Shown here piece by piece: positions 1-8,454 of a DNA stretch of 64,000 nt; position 1 is the first letter of the stretch; each line of letters begins with the position of its first letter. Origin of the DNA: Solimicrobium sp043758755. GTDB lineage: Bacteria; Pseudomonadota; Gammaproteobacteria; Burkholderiales; Burkholderiaceae_D. A program made the position numbers and the translations under genes. The notes beneath the pieces are model-generated. The model made no database searches. It was not told where the DNA came from and worked only from the letters and a program-made list of their open reading frames with translations. Location: NCBI GenBank assembly GCA_043758755.1, contig JAYVMW010000051.1, positions 13,869 through 77,868 of the forward strand. Reading direction: 5' to 3'.

Positions 1-110
1 TGCAGCCTCGTCAATATTCTTGCCTTTGCCTGCCGGTCAGTCAACTTTGCCAGCCAATCCTTGAATGGGTCGCGCCCATCTTCAGTTAAATAATCGATGA
101 GATGAATCAT
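1..110 (-). CDS. RelE/HigB-like toxin, partial (5' end only)
   Basis: The start codon lies at 110 and the gene runs off the left edge, so only about 36 residues are visible. They begin MIHLIDYLTEDGRDPF and continue with a stretch rich in Lys/Arg ending KARILTRL. This opening is typical of the HigB/RelE-ParE-type 'addiction module killer' family (Gp49-like), small ribonuclease toxins paired with an HTH antitoxin. The antitoxin would lie beyond the edge. It is read in the same direction as the virB operon, 45 bases after virB11. Family assignment rests on the N-terminus alone. Confidence 0.6.
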   Translation of the reverse strand, partial: MIHLIDYLTEDGRDPFKDWLAKLTDRQAKARILTRL

Positions 111-155
111 TTTTTGTGAATTATACGTTACAAGTTAAAAGAATCAAAGTCATTT

Positions 156-1178
156 TTACCGCCCCTCATACAAAATTTCCGAAACAAACCGCTCCCCGGT
201 GTGCCGGTCAAACCGGAACTGCACCACCACCTGTATGAGCGACTTGGCGTAATCAATGATCTGAGACTGGGACAGTGGAATGCCGGCGCGCATGACCATG
301 AGCGACAGGCGTTCATACATCATGGCCGGGCTGTTGGCGTGGATGGTGGAGATGGAGCCGCCGGCGCCGGTATTGAGCAGTTCCAGATACGAATAGGCTT
401 CCGCACCACGCAGCTCGCCCATGATGATCCGGTCGCCGGTCAGGCGCAGTGATGCTTCCAGCAAATCAATCGCGGTTACGGCGGCTTCACCCTGCGCACC
501 CCGCGAATACAGCAAATGCAAACGGTTCGGCTGCCTGGGCATGAGCTCTCTGGCATCTTCGATCGTGATAAGGCGCTCTTCCATGGGAATGAGTTTGAGC
601 AGGGCATTGGCAAACGTGGTTTTTCCGGTATTGGTGCCGGCTGAAATCATGATGTTCTTATGCATGCAAATGGCCAGTTGCAAAAAGCCCGGCCAGTCTT
701 TGTCTCTGGCCAATCTCAGCAGATTCTGTTCTGTTGCTGCGCCCTGCACGGCGCAATTGATTTTGCCAAACGCACCGCTTTGCTGATAGTCAGGAATCGA
801 CAGATCCAACATCGAGGGCTTTCTTATACACAGCGCCATGGTCTGCTCGGCAACCGCCGGCGCGCGCACCGCTTGCACCCGGTAACCGCCGCGCAGACTG
901 TCATCCTTGCCTTTACTTAAATCGATGGGAATCGTGGCCGACAGTAACGGGTTGCGCCGGTCGGTGGTCTGGCTGGTAAACGCCGCTGTTACGTCCGTGA
1001 GTGATTTGAGCAGGGACAAGGACAGCTCCGGCATGGCAACGGCTTCCATGTAACCTTTGCCACGCCGGGCAATAAACATTTCTCCGGGACGGTTGACCGC
1101 AATTTCTGTGACTTCTGGGTCGTCCAGATAAGCACGCATGCAGGCCAGTTTGGCGCGAAAGGAAGCAATCTGGGACAT
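156..1178 (-). CDS. virB11: VirB11-type T4SS hexameric ATPase
   Basis: A 340-residue cytoplasmic traffic ATPase that energises pilus assembly and substrate transfer in P-type type IV secretion systems. Visible motifs: Walker A GTNTGKTT at about 181-188, an acidic box TIEDARE near 205-211, Walker B-like IIMGELRGAEA near 251-261, and the His box GSISTIHANSP near 274-284. Length is normal for VirB11. The Walker A has Asn-Thr where most members have Gly-Ser, but the Gly-Lys-Thr core is intact. It is the last gene of the virB operon, starting five bases after the virB10 stop. The N-terminal domain (residues 1-130) is present, so the gene looks complete. Confidence 0.95.
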   Translation of the reverse strand: MSQIASFRAKLACMRAYLDDPEVTEIAVNRPGEMFIARRGKGYMEAVAMPELSLSLLKSLTDVTAAFTSQTTDRRNPLLSATIPIDLSKGKDDSLRGGYRVQAVRAPAVAEQTMALCIRKPSMLDLSIPDYQQSGAFGKINCAVQGAATEQNLLRLARDKDWPGFLQLAICMHKNIMISAGTNTGKTTFANALLKLIPMEERLITIEDARELMPRQPNRLHLLYSRGAQGEAAVTAIDLLEASLRLTGDRIIMGELRGAEAYSYLELLNTGAGGSISTIHANSPAMMYERLSLMVMRAGIPLSQSQIIDYAKSLIQVVVQFRFDRHTGERFVSEILYEGR

Positions 1179-1183
1179 GGCTA

Positions 1184-2404
1184 TTACTCAAAAAAGTCGG
1201 CCTGACCGCTGGCTTCGGCAGCCGGTTTTTTTGGTTGGAGCAGCGCAGAAAAGTCGAGATCACGATTCACAAAAATACGTATCCGTGTTCCTGCCGGTAC
1301 GGTCACGGTGGGTGGCATATTGACGTACGGCGCCAGTACCGATTGCGCCGTCTGTGCAGCGGCCTGCTGTACCGACAGACGATACTGCGCAGCCGAATAA
1401 TTTTGATAGTCGGCAGGCACGGCCATATTGGCAGATCCGGCACCGATAATCGACAGCAGTGCCGACGTGCCGAAAATTTCCGCGAAATGACTGTCAACAA
1501 AGCCGCCGGTGCCAGCGGTGCCGAGCTGGTCTGCACCGTCGCTGTCCAGCGCAACTTCCGACAGCGTGCCATCCACGTTGGCCACGCGCAGCGTATTCCA
1601 GACCGTGAACAGGCGGTTTTGCCCCTTGCGCAGATCGGCATTGTAGACACCGCACAATCTCGAACCCCAGGGAATCAACACCCTGCGCCCCCGTTCGGCA
1701 TACACATCGCGTTGCGTCAGCGCGCACACCGTGCCGGGCAGGTCCGACACAATGCGCGGAATGCTGATGGCCTCAATAATTTTTCCCTGCAAAATTTTAT
1801 GGTCAGGGTCGCTGACGGCAGCGGCCTGGCTGGAGGGCACGCCCTTCCCGGAAGCGGCCTGCGCAAATGCGGCATTCTTGTCCGGTGCAACCGGGCCGGC
1901 CGGCGTTTCTGGCAAACCGGACTTGAACTGGGGAAGTCGCAGCTCCGGCAAGACCGACGCGCCTGCAGCAGAATTGTTGTCCGAGGGATCGAGGGCTGAT
2001 TTCAGCCGTGCCTCACGCAACTGGCGCGACTTCTCAGTGTGCTGCAGGTCCAGTTGCCGCTGCAGTATTTTTAAGGGGTCGGTCGGACTTGCGTTCTGCA
2101 GGATCGGATTTTCAAGCGGCACCCGCATTTCAGGATAGACCGGCTTCGGTTCGGTTTCAAACTCGGGTTTCAATTCAGGTACCGGCTTTCTTGGCGCGGC
2201 CGTCAAATGCGGCTCGGGCCCCTGCATGACCGGCTTTTGCGCCGAGGAAGCAAAATAGGCAGCAGCACCGCTCACAAGCGCAAGCAGCGCAGCGACCAGA
2301 AAACCATTCACTTTTGTGCGGCGCTGCGCGGCTACGATCGACGTTTCCTGTTCATGGCTGGCACTGACAGTGTTGGTGCGTGGCGGAGTTGCAGCATCCG
2401 TCAT
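1184..2404 (-). CDS. virB10: VirB10/TrbI-type T4SS core protein
   Basis: A 406-residue component of the T4SS outer-membrane core complex that spans from inner to outer membrane. The layout matches the family: short cytoplasmic N-terminus, one membrane helix at about 33-53, a Pro/Glu-rich periplasmic linker (about 60-110), a variable region, and a C-terminal beta-barrel TrbI domain from about 210, with PGTVCALTQRDVY, the IPWGSRLCG strand, and a late conserved VPAGTRIRIFVNRDLDF. Its start overlaps the virB9 stop as TGATG, which indicates translational coupling. Confidence 0.95.
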   Translation of the reverse strand: MTDAATPPRTNTVSASHEQETSIVAAQRRTKVNGFLVAALLALVSGAAAYFASSAQKPVMQGPEPHLTAAPRKPVPELKPEFETEPKPVYPEMRVPLENPILQNASPTDPLKILQRQLDLQHTEKSRQLREARLKSALDPSDNNSAAGASVLPELRLPQFKSGLPETPAGPVAPDKNAAFAQAASGKGVPSSQAAAVSDPDHKILQGKIIEAISIPRIVSDLPGTVCALTQRDVYAERGRRVLIPWGSRLCGVYNADLRKGQNRLFTVWNTLRVANVDGTLSEVALDSDGADQLGTAGTGGFVDSHFAEIFGTSALLSIIGAGSANMAVPADYQNYSAAQYRLSVQQAAAQTAQSVLAPYVNMPPTVTVPAGTRIRIFVNRDLDFSALLQPKKPAAEASGQADFFE

Positions 2405-3147
2405 CAGCCCTCTCCTCCAGCCAGGGCGGCATTCTCAACACACAGATGAGTCTGACCATTGCGCAGCACAAACCTGCGTCCGATCCGCTCTGCCACCATA
2501 TACGCACCGTCACGATGCACATTAACAATGGATTCGGTGCCATCGCTTTCCACAAAATAGATGACCGGCAAATCCGATTGCCTGGCGAACTGAAAATAGG
2601 TAAATTCGCCGTCATCAAATACGCGCTGCAACGGTATGGCTGATTTATGCCCGGCCGAGGCGTAATCCATGTTGAGGGCAGCCGGATTGAAATTCTTCCG
2701 CATACTCTGCTGCGCTTTGTCGGCCGCAGCAATCGTGGCAGACTGGTTCAGCAACTCCGGATATTTGAAACGCACCATGAAAGTCATGTCGGTGGTACTG
2801 CTATCGAGCTTGAACAGATAGGTATGCCGGTTGGTCACCACGGTCATATTGCCGGACGCCTCCGGCTCCACCGGCTTCAGATACAGGTGATTTTCTTTGA
2901 TCACGGTTTGCCAGGCGATCGAATCGCCAAAGGTGCGGCCGGTAATGATTTCACCGGGAGCAAATTCGATGGTGGTGACATAGCCGTAGGTGCCGACCAG
3001 TTCAATCACCTGATTCGGGTCATACACAATCTGTTTGATGCGCTGGTCAGAACTGAGTCCACGCGGCTCTTTTGCCGCCAGAGGCGACAACGGCAACAGC
3101 AGCAATGCAATACCGGCCATCCGTCTGATTGTGCGCATTGTTGTCAT
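2404..3147 (-). CDS. virB9: VirB9-type T4SS core protein
   Basis: A 247-residue periplasmic/outer-membrane core subunit that pairs with VirB7 and VirB10. A Sec signal peptide is seen (basic start, LLLLPLSPLAAKEP, cleavage near residue 25). The body has the beta-rich N-terminal domain with the GYVTTIEFAPGE strand and the C-terminal domain typical of CagX/VirB9 (FDDGEFTYFQF, DLPVIYFVESDGTESIVNVHRDG). Length is slightly short of many VirB9 proteins but both domains are there. The putative ribosome site AAGAGA sits about 7 bases before the ATG, in the spacer left once the true virB8 tail (to 3171) is taken into account. Confidence 0.93.
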   Translation of the reverse strand: MTTMRTIRRMAGIALLLLPLSPLAAKEPRGLSSDQRIKQIVYDPNQVIELVGTYGYVTTIEFAPGEIITGRTFGDSIAWQTVIKENHLYLKPVEPEASGNMTVVTNRHTYLFKLDSSTTDMTFMVRFKYPELLNQSATIAAADKAQQSMRKNFNPAALNMDYASAGHKSAIPLQRVFDDGEFTYFQFARQSDLPVIYFVESDGTESIVNVHRDGAYMVAERIGRRFVLRNGQTHLCVENAALAGGEG

Positions 3148-3170
3148 GCATTCTCTTTTCGATTATTAAA

Positions 3171-3254
3171 TTACCGGCTCAGTTTAAGATTTTTACTGTA
3201 GGAAGTTGCCGCAAATCCCAGCGGATTTTCCCAGCGATCGCCCAACGCCAGCGG
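3171..3254 (-). pseudogene. In-frame virB8 tail beyond the amber stop
   Basis: Twenty-seven codons in the same frame as virB8 directly follow its TAG and end in TAA, 23 bases before virB9. They encode the conserved VirB8 terminal segment (GDRWENPLGFAATSY), then a basic end. Without it virB8 would be followed by an unexplained gap of 107 bases in an otherwise tightly packed operon. Confidence 0.85.
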
Positions 3255-3839
3255 CTAATACGAAAACGTGTGCCGCACCAGCGCCGTGAAATAGTCGACT
3301 TTGGTCGCAGCTCCCGGTTTTTCCGTAATGCTTTCAAATTCGACCTGATAGGCATTGACTTCAAGCGGATTGATCGCGGTAATCCTGGGATAACGGCGTG
3401 CGCCCGGTCCAATCAGGTAGTACGGGTTGTTCGGGTTGTCCTTGGCCGTTTCCAGATCATATTGCCGGGCCACGGCGTCCGTAGAATGCAGCCGGCACAG
3501 ATCGGCATAGTATTGGCGCCAGGCCGGGTCGAACGTATTGCACGCGGTAATAAACTCATGAATCTGATTTTCTACAAAACTGCTCATGGCGCTGATCGTT
3601 TCCCGGCTGACCACCTGCTGTTTGACGACATGGCCATTGGCATCAATGCTGCTGACTACCGGAATGACCGTGTGGATTTTTGCCAGAACAAAATTGGCAG
3701 CAATCGACAAGGCCAGCAGTATCATCAGCAACACAATCCCCAGATAGGCACGGTCACGCTCCTGCCTGACTTTATTGGCGCCGCCCAGCAGCGCATTGCG
3801 CATGGCCGGATCATTTTGGAAAGTGTGATCCCCTGACAT
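3255..3839 (-). CDS. virB8: VirB8-type T4SS inner-membrane protein, C-terminus cut by amber codon
   Basis: VirB8 is the bitopic assembly factor of the T4SS inner-membrane complex. The ATG at 3839 (MSGDHTF) is preferred; an upstream ATG at 3866 would overlap virB6. The layout is a short cytoplasmic region, one helix at about 32-54, and the periplasmic NTF2-like domain. The reading frame stops at a TAG (3255-3257) after 194 codons, but the same frame continues with 27 more sense codons to a TAA at 3171-3173. That tail holds ENPLGFAATSY, the conserved C-terminal NPLGF strand of VirB8. The intact protein would be about 222 residues. TAG could derive from CAG by one C-to-T change. Family assignment is firm; functionality is doubtful unless the codon is suppressed or is a sequence error. 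Confidence 0.85.
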   Translation of the reverse strand: MSGDHTFQNDPAMRNALLGGANKVRQERDRAYLGIVLLMILLALSIAANFVLAKIHTVIPVVSSIDANGHVVKQQVVSRETISAMSSFVENQIHEFITACNTFDPAWRQYYADLCRLHSTDAVARQYDLETAKDNPNNPYYLIGPGARRYPRITAINPLEVNAYQVEFESITEKPGAATKVDYFTALVRHTFSY

Positions 3840-3852
3840 ATTCGATCTGGAT

Positions 3853-4716
3853 TCAACCGCGCACATGGCTGGCGAACTTCATGGCGATGGTTTCACCATA
3901 CGATGCCGCGCCGCTGGACAGATAGCCGGCCCATTCCCTGACCTGCAGCATGAACAGAACCAGGACCGCTTCAACGATGAACACATTGGTGACAATATGC
4001 GACTCCGGTTTCAGGTCAGGACGGGTATTAATCAAACTGGCAGTCTGGTTGATATCCGCAATAAATTGTTCGAACGCCACAAAGCCAAGTTTTACGATGG
4101 TTACAACCAGGATGTAGATCAGGGCAAAATCCAGCATTTTGCTCAACCAGTTAATACACCACTGGCGCGATCCTTCAAACAGGGCAAAGCCGATAAACAG
4201 CGGCAGCAGCAGCATCGTGATGGCCAGACCGATTTTGGCCAGAGTCATGTAAAACAGCGCCACCGTAAACAGCAGGGAATTGATAATCAGCAGCACTGTT
4301 CCCTCAATGATGGCGTTAATCTGAAAGATACTGCTGCTACGCAGGGTGCGTGAAATATGGTCGGCATTTTTAAACAGGGCGTTGAGCAGATTGGTTGCCG
4401 GTTCGCCGGCCAGTATCGTTGCCGCACCCGAATCCATAAATGAAACGAACAGGCCATAGATCTGACTGGCCAGTCCGCCCCAGTTCAGCACACCAAACAC
4501 AGCCACCGTCATGACGATTTTTGCCAGCATCTCGCGCCATTCCAGTGCGGCATAACCGGCGAAGATGCGGTAGCCAAACAGGGCCCAGTAGAGTATTGCG
4601 GCCAGATATACGGGCTCTGCAACTGCGTTGGCAAGACCCGGATAGACCCGGTCCAAAAAAACGCGGGTGACGCTGTCGGTCGCACCAAGAAATCCATCGA
4701 TGGTCAGTAATTCCAT
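3853..4716 (-). CDS. virB6: VirB6/TrbL-type T4SS polytopic membrane protein
   Basis: A 287-residue inner-membrane channel component. At least five hydrophobic segments are seen, including VYLAAILYWALFGYRIF near the N-terminus, IVMTVAVFGVLNWGG, a long paired segment around 138-180 (TVLLIINSLLFTVALFYM, IGLAITMLLLPLFIGFAL), FALIYILVVTIVKLGFVAF, and a last one at VFIVEAVLVLFMLQV. The W at the end of the third loop (SRQWCINWLS) matches the conserved Trp region of the family. It sits between the small lipoprotein gene and virB8, the usual virB6 place. Confidence 0.9.
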   Translation of the reverse strand: MELLTIDGFLGATDSVTRVFLDRVYPGLANAVAEPVYLAAILYWALFGYRIFAGYAALEWREMLAKIVMTVAVFGVLNWGGLASQIYGLFVSFMDSGAATILAGEPATNLLNALFKNADHISRTLRSSSIFQINAIIEGTVLLIINSLLFTVALFYMTLAKIGLAITMLLLPLFIGFALFEGSRQWCINWLSKMLDFALIYILVVTIVKLGFVAFEQFIADINQTASLINTRPDLKPESHIVTNVFIVEAVLVLFMLQVREWAGYLSSGAASYGETIAMKFASHVRG

Positions 4717-4723
4717 GGAGTCG

Positions 4724-4918
4724 TTATCCTTCGGTCTGAACCGAATTTACCGGCTGAAAATCGCACCCGGCGCAGGGAGACTGGTCGAATTTTCCGGAGT
4801 TGCCCACGCAGCCGGTAACTGCCAGCAGCACTGTCAGGTTCAGGCAGTTTTTTGACAACCGTCGTTCAGAACGGCAACGCGCCAACAGACACGTAAATAG
4901 ACGGGCAGCCGAATTCAT
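4724..4918 (-). CDS. Small VirB7-like (or Eex-like) T4SS lipoprotein
   Basis: A 64-residue predicted lipoprotein. The hydrophobic stretch LNLTVLLAVTGC ends in a lipobox Cys at residue 37, after an unusually long basic n-region; the mature part is only 28 residues and holds a second Cys pair (CAGC) and a PVN motif near the end. VirB7 proteins are tiny lipoproteins whose short mature chain, often with PVN, binds VirB9. Its place between virB5 and virB6 is instead where eex (entry exclusion) lies in pKM101-type systems. The ATG overlaps the virB5 stop as ATGA, supporting this start; a TTG at 4858 would give a shorter signal. No other virB7 candidate is seen in the operon. Confidence 0.6.
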   Translation of the reverse strand: MNSAARLFTCLLARCRSERRLSKNCLNLTVLLAVTGCVGNSGKFDQSPCAGCDFQPVNSVQTEG

Positions 4919-5619
4919 GGCTCACTCTGACCATCGGGCTGCTGGCCATAACGCTGCTGATTTTGCGCTGCAGCCTGATTCTGGGCATTGAGCATGTTGG
5001 CCTGTAAATTCAGATTCATCACACTCAGTTTGGCCATGGCCGACTGCAGCATGCCGTTTTCAGCAGCAATCCGGCTTTGCAGATCTGCGGCATCCTTGGT
5101 GTTGCTGGTCTGTTCAATCTGTCCGGCCATGGCAGTCAGATTGTTTAAATTAGTCTGCACCTGTGCATACAGCGCCTGCCCACCGGCCATGGCGGCGCGC
5201 ACTGCGTCGGTGCTTAACTGATAGCCGGTCGCATCCAGACTGTCCGGATTTTGAAACAGTTCACGCGGCAGGGTTCTGATCTGGGCTTCGACATTTTTCT
5301 GTATCGTGTCGAACGCCCCGCTCTTTTGCCGCGCCACCACATCCTGCCATGAACCCGGCACTACCGAAGCAGCGGTGGCGGCATCGGTCAAGCCGATCTC
5401 ACCCCGGCCATAGTGCCCGGTTACCGCTTCGTATTGCTGACTGAGTTTATTGAACTGGTCGCGCATGTTCTTTAACTGTTCAGCCCACCTTGCCATGGTT
5501 TCAACTTGATTCTGCAATGCCTGAAAATCAGAGGTCACTGTAACCGGGATCTGCGCATAGGCCGGCATGAGCGCCATGCTGCATAGAACAAAAAAATTCA
5601 ATCCAGACTTTTTTTGCAT
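4915..5619 (-). CDS. virB5: VirB5-type T4SS minor pilin
   Basis: A 234-residue secreted protein that caps the T-pilus in P-type systems. Signal peptide MQKKSGLNFFVLCSMALMPAYA with cleavage before QIPV; the mature part is almost wholly helical and Gln/Asn/Ala-rich, with the family's pattern of long coiled helices (NQVETMARWAEQLKNMRDQF near the start). The start is set by a strong GAGGAG seven bases before this ATG; an adjacent ATG at 5622 is four bases away, and a longer frame to 5697 overlaps virB4 and lacks such a site. It starts just after the virB4 stop. Confidence 0.88.
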   Translation of the reverse strand: MQKKSGLNFFVLCSMALMPAYAQIPVTVTSDFQALQNQVETMARWAEQLKNMRDQFNKLSQQYEAVTGHYGRGEIGLTDAATAASVVPGSWQDVVARQKSGAFDTIQKNVEAQIRTLPRELFQNPDSLDATGYQLSTDAVRAAMAGGQALYAQVQTNLNNLTAMAGQIEQTSNTKDAADLQSRIAAENGMLQSAMAKLSVMNLNLQANMLNAQNQAAAQNQQRYGQQPDGQSEP

Positions 5620-5630
5620 CATTGAACTCC

Positions 5631-8171
5631 TCAGGCGTTTTGAGCCAGGTTGTGGGTGCGTTCCTGTAATGAACGTTGCATGAACACCGGCACCCACTGC
5701 TCCGGATCCTGGGTGCCGAGTTCATCGGTGATACGTTCCATCAGGGCCACACCTTTGTCATTGGAAGACAAAACCGGAATGAATTCAGGCATGTCACTTA
5801 AATCAAGCTGCGCCTTCACAGATTCACTGCCGCGCTTGATGATAAATTTGCGTGACTTCACGTTGTCGATTAAAAACTGAAACTCGGTCTCCGTGTTACG
5901 CAATCGGTCGACAAACTCTTCACGCTGATATTTGTCATTGGGCAGATAAATTTTGGTGACCGTTTGTTTCAGTATTGAATCGGTTTCGCAGTACAGGTAT
6001 TTGGCATCCGGGGTTACAAATACCAGAATGCCGTTCTTGCGCCTGATCTGCATGATGTAGGCATCGATTTTTTCACGCCAGTAGCCGTGTTTCACCAGAT
6101 TCTGTCCTTCTTCGAGCACCAGAATAAACGGTTGCCCGTTCATGGCCTGCTCGATGCGATGGAACGGATAACTCAGCACCACGGGCAATTCCGGCCTGGC
6201 ATTGCCATCCTTGATAAGCTGCTGCATTTCAAAACAGTAATGCCGGCAGCCGGTCAGATCAAACTGATCATCCTCGTTATCAAACACGCTCCAGTTCGCA
6301 CCCAATACACCGTTGGCACCATGCCAGATCGCCATATCCCGTTCGAGTTCGGTGCCGGTGCCAAAACACCAGGACAGATTGCGCAGGCGCCGGTCGACCA
6401 TATCGGTGAACAGATAGTTTTCATCAACCGCTTTTTTGAAGAGGCGGATATCGTCGGCGCTGACCTTGGCACCGTAGCAGGTACGCATCAGGGTCAGCAG
6501 TTCAACCAGATACATGCGGTTTTCCGGCGTATCGGGCAGGCGGAACGGATTCCAGCCGCTTTGCCCCAGCACCGACAGCGTGGTGTGCACACCACCCATG
6601 GCCGCCATAAATACTTTGGCGCCATGCCGGTTATCAAACCAGAACACGCGCGGCGCGGCCTTGTCGGCCATGGCAATCAGGGCCGACAACAGGGTAGTTT
6701 TGCCGGAACCGGTGTCAGCCGTGATGGCGGTATGCCCGGCTACCATGCCATCCATCTCGCGATGAAAATTGAAATGATAGGCAGTCCTGCTTTCGGTCTC
6801 GAATGCCATGATGGCCGGGCCCCACAGATTGCCGGCTATTTTTCCTCTAGCAAAATTATGCAGCGAAGCGAAGCCGGCAAAGTTGGCGGATTTGATCTTG
6901 CCTCTGCGCGCGATGAAATGCTGTGCCTGACCGGGCAGTTGCGACCAGAAAAAGGACTCAACGGCAAACTGCTCGCGCACCGCTTTCACACCCAGTCCGA
7001 CAAAGGCCTTTTTGAGGTAACCGACTGCCGTATCGAGTTCTGCAATGGTTTTGCTGCACGCCTGGCTCGCACCGTGTGGCGTATGCGAGGCAACATGCAC
7101 CAGCATGCTCAGATGGTGCAGGCCATTGACGGAACGTCCACGAGTCAGATCCTGCAGGCCCTGCTTTAATTCCTCATTGTCTTCATCGGCGATGCCTTCC
7201 TGATCATTGACGGCAATGCGACGCTTTTCCAGCTTCATGTCGGCTTCCGCATGGATACGGTCGGTGTAAAAAAACGATTGAGTAATAATGAACTCAACCG
7301 GCAACTTCATAAATTCTTCCAACATGCCCGATGCGGTTCTGGACGGCCACTCTGCCATGCTGACCACGGCGCCGACCCGGCTGCCGGCCAGTCCCTGCAC
7401 TTCCATCAGATTACTTACGCCATTGAAATTCAGTCGCGACAGCGCCAGGGTTTTATCTAACGGCACATCCGTCACGGGTACGCGCTCCTGCTCCAGATTG
7501 ACCAGGTAGTGAAACAATTCTGCAGGTTCGGAATAATCTGGGCTTGCACTATCCGACGCGCGCTGAATGGACAGCCGCTTCGCACCATAGTCTGCCAGCG
7601 TATCAAGCAGTACCTGCGCGGCTTCGTTGATACCTTTGGCCTGTTCCTGAAAAGTATCCAGATCGGACTGACTGATTTTCTGACCGGAAAGCGCGCTGGC
7701 TATCCGGTCTACCAGACCGGGCGCACCCTGTCTGAATTTATTGCAGACGATGGATATATAAATTTCATTGATATAAAAGCTCTTGCTTTCATAACGTCTG
7801 CGCCACGCTTCATTGAAGTAGCGGGCAAACCAGGTCTGGCACTGCCCTTCCGGATAGCTGTGCATTTTTCTGCGGATCAAATGCACATAAATACCGCGAT
7901 CGCTGCCGGCAATCGAGCGCAGTGCGGTATTGCGCCGGTGCTCAAACTGTTTGATCTGCTGTGCGGTCAGCGACTCAAAGTTCAGGCCGTCGATTTTGAT
8001 GACCTGCACCAGCCCGTCATCTTTGGTCATGACGGTATTGTCATCATAATGCGCGGTATAGGGAATCATGTCGCTCAATGACATTTCTTTCGCGTCTTCC
8101 GTGATGCCTTTGGGCACGGGAACCGACAGCGCCACATCAAACTTTTTTTTCAGATAATCAGCGAGGCGCAT
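5631..8171 (-). CDS. virB4: VirB4-type T4SS ATPase
   Basis: An 846-residue ATPase, the largest and most conserved T4SS subunit. The N-terminal CagE/TrbE/VirB domain covers about 1-400. Walker A TADTGSGKTTLL lies near 484-495, Walker B FILVLEEGQNLV near 682-693, followed by the QIRRKNGILVFVTPD sensor region near 708-722. It is full length. Its start lies 14 bases inside the end of virB3, and its stop is followed by the virB5 ribosome site, so it is translated as part of the operon. Confidence 0.96.
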   Translation of the reverse strand: MRLADYLKKKFDVALSVPVPKGITEDAKEMSLSDMIPYTAHYDDNTVMTKDDGLVQVIKIDGLNFESLTAQQIKQFEHRRNTALRSIAGSDRGIYVHLIRRKMHSYPEGQCQTWFARYFNEAWRRRYESKSFYINEIYISIVCNKFRQGAPGLVDRIASALSGQKISQSDLDTFQEQAKGINEAAQVLLDTLADYGAKRLSIQRASDSASPDYSEPAELFHYLVNLEQERVPVTDVPLDKTLALSRLNFNGVSNLMEVQGLAGSRVGAVVSMAEWPSRTASGMLEEFMKLPVEFIITQSFFYTDRIHAEADMKLEKRRIAVNDQEGIADEDNEELKQGLQDLTRGRSVNGLHHLSMLVHVASHTPHGASQACSKTIAELDTAVGYLKKAFVGLGVKAVREQFAVESFFWSQLPGQAQHFIARRGKIKSANFAGFASLHNFARGKIAGNLWGPAIMAFETESRTAYHFNFHREMDGMVAGHTAITADTGSGKTTLLSALIAMADKAAPRVFWFDNRHGAKVFMAAMGGVHTTLSVLGQSGWNPFRLPDTPENRMYLVELLTLMRTCYGAKVSADDIRLFKKAVDENYLFTDMVDRRLRNLSWCFGTGTELERDMAIWHGANGVLGANWSVFDNEDDQFDLTGCRHYCFEMQQLIKDGNARPELPVVLSYPFHRIEQAMNGQPFILVLEEGQNLVKHGYWREKIDAYIMQIRRKNGILVFVTPDAKYLYCETDSILKQTVTKIYLPNDKYQREEFVDRLRNTETEFQFLIDNVKSRKFIIKRGSESVKAQLDLSDMPEFIPVLSSNDKGVALMERITDELGTQDPEQWVPVFMQRSLQERTHNLAQNA

Positions 8172-8454
8172 AGCTGCGACACCTCCAGTGACGTTTGTTC
8201 ATACATATCCTGAGATGGGTATACGATTCAAAAATGCCAAACAGATACACATCCTTCAAACAGACCAGATAGGAAAGAAACAGGAACAGCGGAATCAGCG
8301 CAAAAAGCCAGATTGATCGGGTGACCATGGCAGCCATGCCCGGTACCAGAAAACTGACGCCGATGCTGCCGAAGGTCAGGCCGCTGAGCATGGATGGTCT
8401 GGTCATCGACAGCACCAGCACTTCATGCGCATCGGTTGTTTGAGGTTCGGGCAT
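8158..8454 (-). CDS. virB3: VirB3-type T4SS membrane protein
   Basis: A 98-residue protein starting MPEPQTTDAHEVLVL. Two hydrophobic segments are seen (FGSIGVSFLVPGMAAMV and SIWLFALIPLFLFLSYLVCL), followed by the F-G-I-F-E-S end that is typical of VirB3 just before its basic C-terminus. VirB3 anchors VirB4 to the inner membrane. The start ATG overlaps the virB2 stop by one base (TGATG), and the gene overlaps virB4 by 14 bases. The open frame extends further upstream without a supported start. Confidence 0.88.
   Translation of the reverse strand: MPEPQTTDAHEVLVLSMTRPSMLSGLTFGSIGVSFLVPGMAAMVTRSIWLFALIPLFLFLSYLVCLKDVYLFGIFESYTHLRICMNKRHWRCRSYAPR

Noticed and set aside
5620..5697. Longer VirB5 start
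   Set aside because: A strong GAGGAG and a proper signal peptide begin at 5619-5622; the longer form would bury the signal peptide.
6087..7169. Long open frame (360 codons) on the plus strand inside virB4
   Set aside because: It is antisense to virB4, has an odd composition and no family resemblance; a by-product of the codon bias of virB4.
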